A stretch of DNA of 40,267 bases, from NCBI GenBank assembly GCA_902607215.1, contig CACLJJ010000006.1:1-40267 (forward strand). The letters run 5' to 3'. Shown here piece after piece: positions 30,468-38,600 of the stretch. Made by a program: the position numbers and the translations under genes. The notes below the pieces were generated by a model. The model searched no databases, was not told where the DNA came from, and saw only the letters and a program-made list of their open reading frames with translations. This DNA comes from an uncultured Pelagibacteraceae bacterium (GTDB lineage: Bacteria > Pseudomonadota > Alphaproteobacteria > Pelagibacterales > Pelagibacteraceae). Position 1 is the stretch's first letter, and every line of letters begins with the position of its first letter.

Positions 30468-31124
30468 ATGGGTTCAAACCTTACTATCAATGAAGAAATT
30501 GAAAAATATATTAATAATCATTCATTAATGCTGAATCCAGTTCAAAAAGAAATAATTTCATATAATGAAAGCTTGGGAGATATTAAAAGAATGCAAATTG
30601 CAGTTTCTCAATGTCATTTTTTACACCTAATTATTAAAACTTCTAAGATAAAAAAAATTTTAGAAATAGGTACTTTTACTGGTTTAAGTGCATTAACTAT
30701 GTCTTTAGCCTTACCTGACAATGGAAAGCTAGTTGCATTAGATAAAAATGAAGAAACAAGTAAAATTGCAGTAAATTTTTTTAAAAAAGCTAATCAAGAA
30801 AATAAAATTAAAACAATCATTAAACCAGCTTTAGACAGTCTAAAAGATTTAAAACATCAAAATCAAAAATTTGATCTTATCTTTATTGATGCAGATAAAG
30901 AAAATTATAAAAATTATTATGATCAATCTTTAGATTTAGTTGATACAAATGGTTTAATCATAATTGATAATGTTCTATGGCACGGAGAAGTTATTGATGA
31001 AAAAAATCAAGATAATTTAACTGTAAATATTAGAGAATTTAATTCTTATGTTAACAAAGATAAAAGAACAGAAAACTTAATTATCCCGGTAGGTGATGGT
31101 CTTACTATTTGTAGAAAGTTATAA
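30468..31124 (+). CDS. Class I SAM-dependent O-methyltransferase (family 3)
   Basis: KKILEIGTFTGLSALTMSLALPDNGKLVALDKNEE...FDLIFIDADKENYKNYYDQSLDLVDTNGLIIIDNVLWHGEV, catechol-OMT-like. Confidence 0.9.
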   Translation: MGSNLTINEEIEKYINNHSLMLNPVQKEIISYNESLGDIKRMQIAVSQCHFLHLIIKTSKIKKILEIGTFTGLSALTMSLALPDNGKLVALDKNEETSKIAVNFFKKANQENKIKTIIKPALDSLKDLKHQNQKFDLIFIDADKENYKNYYDQSLDLVDTNGLIIIDNVLWHGEVIDEKNQDNLTVNIREFNSYVNKDKRTENLIIPVGDGLTICRKL

Positions 31125-32023
31125 TGTTTTACATTTCAGGATTTTATAAGTTTAAAAAAATAATCAATATTAAAAAAAATAAAAAAAAATTACAGAATTA
31201 TTTTATTAATAATTCTATAAAAGGAACAATAATTCTTTCCACTGAAGGTATTAATGGAACTATATCTGCTGAGAAAAAGAAATTGGATTTAGCCATAAAT
31301 CAAATAAAAAAAACTTTTAGACTTAGCAATTTTGATAGCGTGAATTTTTCTAAAAGTAAATTTCAACCTTTTCATAGAGGTAAAATTAAAATCAAAAAAG
31401 AAGTTGTTCCTATGGGTATTAAAGTTTTAAAAACGAAATTAAAAAATCATGTTGAGCCTACAAAGTGGAATAAGTTAATTAATAGCAAAAATACCTTTTT
31501 AATAGATGCACGGAAACCATTTGAATATAAAGTTGGCACATTTAAAAGAGCTATAAATCCTAAAGTTAATAATTTTAGAGAATTTCCAAGATATTTAAAA
31601 AATTTAGATAAAAACAAAACTATAGCGCTGTTTTGTACTGGTGGAATAAGATGTGAAAAAGCGAGTGTTTACCTAGGAAAAAAAGGTTTTAAAAATGTAT
31701 ACCAATTAAAAGGTGGAATTATAAATTATTTAAAGCAAATAAAAAAAAATAAAACCTTATGGACAGGAGAATGTTACGTTTTTGATAACAGAGTCTCTAT
31801 AAAGCATGGATTGGTTCCTGGAAATTTTTCAATGTGTAGTGGTTGTAGAAAACCAATATCAAATAAAGATAAGAAATCTAAAAAATATGAAGAAGGAGTT
31901 TCATGTCCAAATTGTCACGATAGTTTAACAATTGCTCAAAAAGAAAGATTTAGAATGCGACAAAAGCAAATATATCTTGCAAAAAAACATGGAAAGAAGC
32001 ACATATTCCAAAAAGAATTTTAA
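31124..32023 (+). CDS. trhO: Rhodanese-domain tRNA uridine(34) hydroxylase, TrhO/YceA family
   Basis: STEGINGTISAEK...NTFLIDARKPFEYKVGTFKRAINP...ALFCTGGIRCEKASVYLGKKGFKNVYQLKGGIINYL; C-terminal CSGC..CPNCH cluster. Confidence 0.9.
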   Translation: MFYISGFYKFKKIINIKKNKKKLQNYFINNSIKGTIILSTEGINGTISAEKKKLDLAINQIKKTFRLSNFDSVNFSKSKFQPFHRGKIKIKKEVVPMGIKVLKTKLKNHVEPTKWNKLINSKNTFLIDARKPFEYKVGTFKRAINPKVNNFREFPRYLKNLDKNKTIALFCTGGIRCEKASVYLGKKGFKNVYQLKGGIINYLKQIKKNKTLWTGECYVFDNRVSIKHGLVPGNFSMCSGCRKPISNKDKKSKKYEEGVSCPNCHDSLTIAQKERFRMRQKQIYLAKKHGKKHIFQKEF

Positions 32024-32026
32024 AAT

Positions 32027-33382
32027 ATGAATTTATTAAAGGACAATGTTCCAAAGTTAGTTAAAAAACTTGCTGTACCTGCTATGGTGGGAACTCTTTT
32101 TCAAACACTTTATAATATTGTTGACACTTTTTTTGCCGGTAAAATATCGCCTGAAGCATTATCAGCATTAAGTAAATCATTTCCTATTTATTTTATAATT
32201 ATTGCTACATCAATCGGTGTGACAGTGGCCGGCACATCACTAATAGGTAATAGTATTGGAGAAAATGATAAGAGTAAAACAATAAATTATTTTACTCATA
32301 TCATTTTTTATGGAATTATAGTTTCTATTGTTATTACTTATTTAGGATTAAGTTATTCAGAAAAAGTATTTTCCTTGATGGGATCGACTAATGAAGTTAC
32401 CTTTTTAGGTCTTCAATATACTAATGTTATTTATTCAGGATCTGTGATTTTTATTTTAGTTGTAGCACTAAATTCTCTTTTACATGCCGAAGGTGACACT
32501 AAAACATATAGAAATATTTTAATCTTGTCATTTTTTCTTAATATTGTATTAAACCCTATTTTAATTTTTGGTTTCCTTTTTATACCCGCCATGGGAGTAA
32601 AAGGTATTGGTGTCGCAACTATAATTTCACAATCAATATCCTTTATTATCATATTAGTTAAAGTTTTAAAAAATAGTAAAGTTAAAGAAATAACTAAAGA
32701 TTATTTGATACCTAAAATTTTTTATTTTAAAAATATTTTTTTTCAATCTATGCCAATAACTATATCAATTTGTGGTTATGCTTTTGCAGCGGGTATTATT
32801 TTTACTTATGTTGGTCAGTCTGGTGAATATGCTGTAGCAGGTTATGGTGCAGGAACTAGAATTGAGCAGGTAGTACTTCTTCCTATTTTAGGCATTAATA
32901 CTGCAATCATATCAATTATATCACAGAACTATGGTGCAAAAAATTTTAATAGAATTAAGGAAACTTATTTCACAGCAATAAAATATGCTTTCATTATAAT
33001 GGTTATTTCTGGAATAATAGTTTTCGTGTCAGCAAGTATTATTACTAGTATTTTTTCTAATGATCCTGAAGTAATAGAATACGGAAAGAAATATTTAAAA
33101 ATATCTGCTTTTGTTTTGCCTGCTTATCCAGTTTTTTTTCTTTCAAATGGTTTTTTTATGGCCTTAAAAAAATCTGAAAACGCTATGATTTCTAACTTTT
33201 TTAGAAATGTACTGAATCCTATAGTGGTATTTTATGTAGCAAAATATATTGGTGCGAGTTTTAATACTTTCTTTTGGATATGGGTTGGAATTAATTGGTT
33301 TTTCTCAATATCGTATTTTTTAATTGTCATCTATTATTTTAAAACAAGATTAGAGAAATTTAGCGCTGTCGTTCATCCATGA
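32027..33382 (+). CDS. MATE family efflux transporter
   Basis: LVKKLAVPAMVGTLFQTLYNIVDTFFAGKISPEALSALSKSFPIYF...GEGDTKT-like LLHAEGDTKTYRNILI; multiple TM segments. Confidence 0.92.
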   Translation: MNLLKDNVPKLVKKLAVPAMVGTLFQTLYNIVDTFFAGKISPEALSALSKSFPIYFIIIATSIGVTVAGTSLIGNSIGENDKSKTINYFTHIIFYGIIVSIVITYLGLSYSEKVFSLMGSTNEVTFLGLQYTNVIYSGSVIFILVVALNSLLHAEGDTKTYRNILILSFFLNIVLNPILIFGFLFIPAMGVKGIGVATIISQSISFIIILVKVLKNSKVKEITKDYLIPKIFYFKNIFFQSMPITISICGYAFAAGIIFTYVGQSGEYAVAGYGAGTRIEQVVLLPILGINTAIISIISQNYGAKNFNRIKETYFTAIKYAFIIMVISGIIVFVSASIITSIFSNDPEVIEYGKKYLKISAFVLPAYPVFFLSNGFFMALKKSENAMISNFFRNVLNPIVVFYVAKYIGASFNTFFWIWVGINWFFSISYFLIVIYYFKTRLEKFSAVVHP

Positions 33383-33913
33383 CCATAGATGATTTGAAAA
33401 AGATCTTCTAACAAATAAATTTAAATCATTTATATTTTTATTGTGAATTATTACATCAATATGATTAATTAATGTTTGAGTTACTGTACCTTTTCTGTTT
33501 TTAAAATTATTAAAATTAAATGGACATCCTGCTGATAGTAATTCAAAGATCTTATCACCTTTTAAATTAATCATTACCCATTGATCGGTTATGTTTGTTA
33601 CTGATCCATAGTTCATTTTTGAAATTTTGTTGAACAAATCGTCTTCAAGTTTGTAATTATAATTTCCAGAATTAGTTTTATTATTCGAGTAAACCATCCA
33701 TTCATCTGGGCTTAACCAAATAATATTTAGATTATCATTTTCAGATGAAGTATTAGCTTCAGTAGGCAGTATAATTGACAAAGATTTACCAATTTTAGTT
33801 AAAAAATCTCTTGTCTTACCTCTTATATTTATTTTAATTATTGGCTCAATTTCCGAAATTATTAAATCAGAGTATTCTTTTTTATCATTAATTGGTGAAT
33901 TATAATTCAGCAT
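33350..33913 (-). CDS. soxG: Sarcosine oxidase gamma subunit
   Basis: WLSPDEWMVYSN...VTNITDQWVMINLKGDKIFELLSAGCPFN...LFVRRSFSNHLWSWMNDSAKF; downstream of soxA. Confidence 0.92.
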   Translation of the reverse strand: MLNYNSPINDKKEYSDLIISEIEPIIKINIRGKTRDFLTKIGKSLSIILPTEANTSSENDNLNIIWLSPDEWMVYSNNKTNSGNYNYKLEDDLFNKISKMNYGSVTNITDQWVMINLKGDKIFELLSAGCPFNFNNFKNRKGTVTQTLINHIDVIIHNKNINDLNLFVRRSFSNHLWSWMNDSAKFL

Positions 33914-36911
33914 TTAACCTCTTATTTTCTTTATCTAAAAAAACAGAGTCCGTAATTGTTACACCAATAGTTTTATTTTTCATTGGTACAAACATTTTTT
34001 GACCTTTTAATTTTTTACCACTTATTAAAACTGCTAAAGCAATTGATTTATTCAAATTTGGGCTGAAATAGCTTGAAGTAACATGACCTAACATCTCAAT
34101 AGGTTTTTTGTTTGTTTCAGATACAATTTGAGCACCTTCCTCTAATACTTCGTTAGGATCATCAGTTAATAATCCAACCAGTTGTTTTCTATTTTCTCTA
34201 ATTGTATCACTTCTATATAAAGATCTTTTACCGATAAAATCATATTTCTTTTTATTTATTATCCAATTCATTTGGAGATCTAGAGGCGTCATTGTTCCAT
34301 CTGTATCTTGTCCAGCTATGATAAATCCTTTTTCAGCCCTAAGTAAGTGCATAGTTTCAGTACCATAAGGAGTAATATTAAATTCTTCACCAGCCTTAAA
34401 GCATTTTTCCCAAACAGATTTACCAAAGTTAGATTGTACATTAATTTCATAACTAAGTTCTCCTGTGAAACTAATTCTCATAACTCTGCATTTAATTTTA
34501 TCAATCATCACATTTTTAAAGGACATATGTGGAAATTTATTATCTGATAAATCTAATCCTGGAATTACTTTAGAAATAATTTTTTTAGAGCTAGGTCCAC
34601 AAATGCTTACTGTTGCATAATGATCAGTAACTGAGGTTAAATAAACATCTAGTTCAGGCCACTCTGTTTGTAGATAATCTTCTAATTTTGAAAGTACATT
34701 AGCTGCACCTCCAGTAGTAGTAGTCATTATATAATGATTTTCTCCTAATCTAGTCGTAACACCATCATCATAGACCATACCATCTTCATTTAGCATAAGT
34801 CCGTATCTGCATTTGCCTATTTCTAATTTTGACCAAGCATTTGTATATATTCTGTTTAAAAATTCGGAAACATCAGTACCTTGAATATCAATTTTTCCTA
34901 GTGTTGATGCATCCAATATCCCAGCACTATCTCTTGCTGCTTTACTTTCTCTTTGAACAGCTTGATGCATATTTTCATTTTCTTTAGGGTAATACCAAGC
35001 TCTTTTCCATTGACCTACGTTTTCAAATTCTGCTTTATGCTCAACATGCCAATCATGAATTGGTGTTCTTCTAATAATATCAAAAAACTCTCCTACATTT
35101 CTTCCAACAATGGCACCAAAAGTTAATGGTGTATAGGGTGGTCTAAATGTAGTGGTTCCTAATTCACCCATTTTAACTCCAGCAGTTTCAGCAACAATTC
35201 CTAGTGCATGCATATTTGATAATTTCCCCTGATCTGTACCCATTCCAGTTGTTGTGTATCTTTTAACATGTTCAATTGATTTGAATCCTTCCCTTAAAGC
35301 TAATTTTACATCTTTTGCAGTAGAGTCATTTTGAAAATCAAGAAATGGTTTAGTTTTACCCAATGGTTTATCCGATGGAAGTAACCAAATATTTTTTTTA
35401 TCAACTTCTTTTGAACAAATTACTTTTAAATTATCAAACTCAGAATTATCTGTATTTAAAAATTCTTTAACTGATTTATTTGTATTTTTAACAATGTCAT
35501 CTAATTCAAAATCTCCATTACAAGATCCAACACTTATTTGATCTGATGGAGCGTTATCAGGTATAAATGTATTATCTATTTCTCTAAATTTTAATTTCCC
35601 ACCTGATTGAGTGAATAAATGAACCATTGGCGTCCAACCACCAGAAATACCTAAACAATCACATTCAAAATTTATTTTATTTCCAACTACACCAGATCCA
35701 TTATCAGACAATTTCATTAATTCGATGGAGTTAATTTTTTTATAACCATGGGTATTTACCACAATATGTTTCCAATATATTTTTATTCCCAACTTTTCTG
35801 CTTGTTTAGCAATTGATGAATTAGATTTATCTCTTATATCAATTACTGAATTAACACTAACACCACTATTATTTAATGAAATAGCTGTTTCATATACAGA
35901 GTCATTATTTGCAAATAAAGATATTTTTTGACCACATTTTACACCGTAATAATCTATGTATTTTTTAATAGATGATGAAAGAATAATTCCTGGTCTATCA
36001 TTATTATTAAAAATTAATGGTCTTTCTATTGCACCTGTAGCGATAATTACTTTTTTTGCTCTTATTTTCCAAAGTCTTTGACGAATTTTATCTTTCCTTT
36101 CATTTAAGCTTAAATGATCAGTTAAATTTTCTTTAGCAAGAAGATAATTATAACTGTGATAAGCTGCTAAACTTGTTCTTGTTTTTACTGTTAAATTTTT
36201 AAATGAATTTAAAGTTTCAATTTCTTTTTTAAGCCATAAATTAGAATTTTCATTATTTATTTTAAAATTTTCATTGTTTTGAAAAATTGTAAATCCGCCC
36301 AAACTATTTTTATCGTCTAATAAAACAGTATTTAGATTTTTTTGAGCAGCCATTTTAGCTGCAATAATTCCTGATATTCCCCCTCCAATAACCAAAACAT
36401 CACAATGTAAATATCTATGATCGTAAACATCTTGATCTGGTTTTGTTGGAGATTTTCCTAATCCAGCTGACTTTCTGATAAAGTATTCATACTTTTCCCA
36501 AAAGCTGGCTGGCCACATAAATGTTTTGTAATAAAATCCTGCTGGTATAAAAGGGGAGAAAAAATTATTTATTCCCCCTATATCAAAGTTAACACTTGGC
36601 CAACAATTCTGACTAGATGCTTCTAAACCTTCATACAATTCAATTTCTGTAGCTCTTACATTAGGTTCAGTTAAAGAGGGGTCATTTCCTATTTGAACAA
36701 TAGCATTAGGTTCTTCTGAACCACATGTCATAATTCCTCTTGGACGGTGATATTTAAAACTTCTTCCAACAAGATGAATATTGTTGGCTAGTAAAGCTGA
36801 TGCTAAAGTATCACCCTTAAATCCATATAAAATTTGATCATTAAATTTAAATGATATTTGATTTGTTTGATCAATAAATTTATTATTATTTACTCTTAGA
36901 TCTGAAGACAT
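33900..36911 (-). CDS. soxA: Sarcosine oxidase alpha subunit (heterotetrameric)
   Basis: 1003 aa; SFKFNDQILYGFKGDTLASALLANNIHLVGRSFKYHRPRGI (2Fe-2S-ferredoxin-like N-domain), VLVIGGGISGIIAAKMAA Rossmann, C-terminal GcvT-like domain (GKCRYGLMLNEDGMVYDDGV). Confidence 0.97.
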   Translation of the reverse strand: MSSDLRVNNNKFIDQTNQISFKFNDQILYGFKGDTLASALLANNIHLVGRSFKYHRPRGIMTCGSEEPNAIVQIGNDPSLTEPNVRATEIELYEGLEASSQNCWPSVNFDIGGINNFFSPFIPAGFYYKTFMWPASFWEKYEYFIRKSAGLGKSPTKPDQDVYDHRYLHCDVLVIGGGISGIIAAKMAAQKNLNTVLLDDKNSLGGFTIFQNNENFKINNENSNLWLKKEIETLNSFKNLTVKTRTSLAAYHSYNYLLAKENLTDHLSLNERKDKIRQRLWKIRAKKVIIATGAIERPLIFNNNDRPGIILSSSIKKYIDYYGVKCGQKISLFANNDSVYETAISLNNSGVSVNSVIDIRDKSNSSIAKQAEKLGIKIYWKHIVVNTHGYKKINSIELMKLSDNGSGVVGNKINFECDCLGISGGWTPMVHLFTQSGGKLKFREIDNTFIPDNAPSDQISVGSCNGDFELDDIVKNTNKSVKEFLNTDNSEFDNLKVICSKEVDKKNIWLLPSDKPLGKTKPFLDFQNDSTAKDVKLALREGFKSIEHVKRYTTTGMGTDQGKLSNMHALGIVAETAGVKMGELGTTTFRPPYTPLTFGAIVGRNVGEFFDIIRRTPIHDWHVEHKAEFENVGQWKRAWYYPKENENMHQAVQRESKAARDSAGILDASTLGKIDIQGTDVSEFLNRIYTNAWSKLEIGKCRYGLMLNEDGMVYDDGVTTRLGENHYIMTTTTGGAANVLSKLEDYLQTEWPELDVYLTSVTDHYATVSICGPSSKKIISKVIPGLDLSDNKFPHMSFKNVMIDKIKCRVMRISFTGELSYEINVQSNFGKSVWEKCFKAGEEFNITPYGTETMHLLRAEKGFIIAGQDTDGTMTPLDLQMNWIINKKKYDFIGKRSLYRSDTIRENRKQLVGLLTDDPNEVLEEGAQIVSETNKKPIEMLGHVTSSYFSPNLNKSIALAVLISGKKLKGQKMFVPMKNKTIGVTITDSVFLDKENKRLNAEL

Positions 36912-36913
36912 AT

Positions 36914-37189
36914 TTATTTTACCGGTGGTTTTTCAGCCATTTTATAGACAGCATGAATTTTATCATTTGATGTATCTCTGACCATATTGAACCACTTTCT
37001 ACAACCATGTGCATGATTCCATCTTTCAAACTGAACTCCTTTAATATTTTTTCTCATAAATAAATATTCTGCCCATTGATCATCACTTAATTTTGTTGGT
37101 TGTTTAGGTCTCACAATATGGGCCTCTCCTCCCGAAGAAAATTCACTTTGATCTCTTTCACCGCAATATGGACAATTAATTAAAAACAT
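36914..37189 (-). CDS. soxD: Sarcosine oxidase delta subunit
   Basis: [28 protein letters not shown]...FMRKNIKGVQFERWNHAHGCRKWFNMVRDT, SoxD zinc motif. Confidence 0.97.
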   Translation of the reverse strand: MFLINCPYCGERDQSEFSSGGEAHIVRPKQPTKLSDDQWAEYLFMRKNIKGVQFERWNHAHGCRKWFNMVRDTSNDKIHAVYKMAEKPPVK

Positions 37190-38442
37190 TAGTGTGCTAC
37201 AGCAGCTGCTCCATGCTCGTCAACAAGATCACCACTAACAAATCTATTGATATTAAATGCAGCATTTAATTTATGAGGTTCGTCATTTGCAATTGTATGT
37301 GCAAATAAATCACCTGAACCTGGTGTAGCTTTAAAACCACCAGTACCCCAACCACAATTAAAATATAATCCTTTAATATGAGTTTTGCTAATAATTGGAC
37401 TTGCATCCGGACAAATATCTACTATCCCCCCCCATTGTCTTAACATTTTCATTCTGCTGAAAATAGGGTAGAGCTCTAATATTGCTTTTAAAGTTCCTTC
37501 AATAACATCGTGACTTCCTCTTTGTGTATATGAAATATAAGCATCTGTTCCAGCGCCTATAACCAATTCACCTTTATCTGATTGACTTATATAAGCATGA
37601 ACAGCATTAGACATAACTACTGTATCTATAATTGGTTTGACAGGTTCTGATACTAAAGCTTGTAAAGGTTTACTTTCTAAGGGTAATTTTATATCTATCA
37701 TGTTAGCGATGACACTTGAATGTCCTGCAGCAACAACACCAATTTTTTTTGTTTTTATAAATCCTTTTGTTGTTTCTATACCCTCTACACTATCTCCATT
37801 TCTTTTTATTCCTTTAACTTCACAATTTTGAATAATATCAACACCCATAGAATCAGCTCCTCTTGCATATCCCCAAGCAACAGCATCATGTCTTGCTGTT
37901 CCAGCTCTTCTTTGTAAAGTTCCTCCCAAGACTGGATATCTAATGCCGGGAGATGTGTTAATTATTGGGCAAAAACTTTTAACTTCTTTAGTATTTAACC
38001 AAACAGCATCTATACCGTTTAATCTATTTGCATGAGTTCTTCTTTTTAAATCTCTTACATCTTGAAGGTTGTGAGCCAAGTTCATAACTCCTCTTTGACT
38101 AAACATTATATTATAATTAAGTTCTTGTGATAATCCTTCCCAAATTTTTAGTGCATGGTCGTATAATCCAGCGCTAGCATCCCACAAATAATTTGATCTT
38201 ATTATAGTAGTATTTCTTCCTGTGTTACCACCTCCTATCCAGCCTTTTTCAACTACAGCAATATTTGTCATGTTGTGCTTTTTTGCTAAATAGAACGCTG
38301 TAGCTAATCCATGTCCTCCACCACCAACAATTATTGCATCGTATTCTTTTTTAGGCTCTGGATCTCTCCATGCTCTTTGCCAATTTTCATGATAACTAAA
38401 AGCATTCTTAATAAGAGAAAATATTGAATATTTATTTTTCAT
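37189..38442 (-). CDS. soxB: Sarcosine oxidase beta subunit
   Basis: [54 protein letters not shown]...[19 protein letters not shown], SoxB FAD oxidase. Confidence 0.97.
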   Translation of the reverse strand: MKNKYSIFSLIKNAFSYHENWQRAWRDPEPKKEYDAIIVGGGGHGLATAFYLAKKHNMTNIAVVEKGWIGGGNTGRNTTIIRSNYLWDASAGLYDHALKIWEGLSQELNYNIMFSQRGVMNLAHNLQDVRDLKRRTHANRLNGIDAVWLNTKEVKSFCPIINTSPGIRYPVLGGTLQRRAGTARHDAVAWGYARGADSMGVDIIQNCEVKGIKRNGDSVEGIETTKGFIKTKKIGVVAAGHSSVIANMIDIKLPLESKPLQALVSEPVKPIIDTVVMSNAVHAYISQSDKGELVIGAGTDAYISYTQRGSHDVIEGTLKAILELYPIFSRMKMLRQWGGIVDICPDASPIISKTHIKGLYFNCGWGTGGFKATPGSGDLFAHTIANDEPHKLNAAFNINRFVSGDLVDEHGAAAVAH

Positions 38443-38468
38443 AATTTGAGTGAAAATACTTGATTAAT

Positions 38469-38482
38469 ATTGAATATTCAAT
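38469..38482. promoter_or_regulatory. 14-bp perfect palindrome ATTGAATATTCAAT, candidate operator in the soxB/tRNA-Ser divergent intergenic region
   Basis: Perfect inverted repeat read directly from the sequence, centred in the only non-coding segment between soxB and the tRNA. Confidence 0.4.
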
Positions 38483-38507
38483 GATTTCAAGTTACACAGT
38501 AATCAAC

Positions 38508-38600
38508 GGAAAGGTGGGTGAGCTGGTTTAAACCAACGGGTTGCTAACTCGTCGTGCGTCGTAAGATGTACCGAGGGTTCGAATCCCTCCCTTTCCGCCA
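38508..38600 (+). tRNA. tRNA-Ser(GCT), CCA encoded
   Basis: Acceptor GGAAAGG/CCTTTCC, anticodon stem-loop ACGGG-TTGCTAA-CTCGT, long variable arm, T-arm GAGGG-TTCGAAT-CCCTC, discriminator G plus CCA. Confidence 0.97.

Noticed and set aside
30124-30477. 117-aa antisense ORF opposite the gatB 3' end
   Set aside because: Lies entirely in conserved gatB; its hydrophobic translation is the expected complement of Lys/Glu-rich coding sequence.
38443-38507. Glycine riboswitch upstream of the sox operon
   Set aside because: The 65-bp gap is too short for a glycine aptamer and lacks its conserved GG-rich motifs; only the palindrome stands out.
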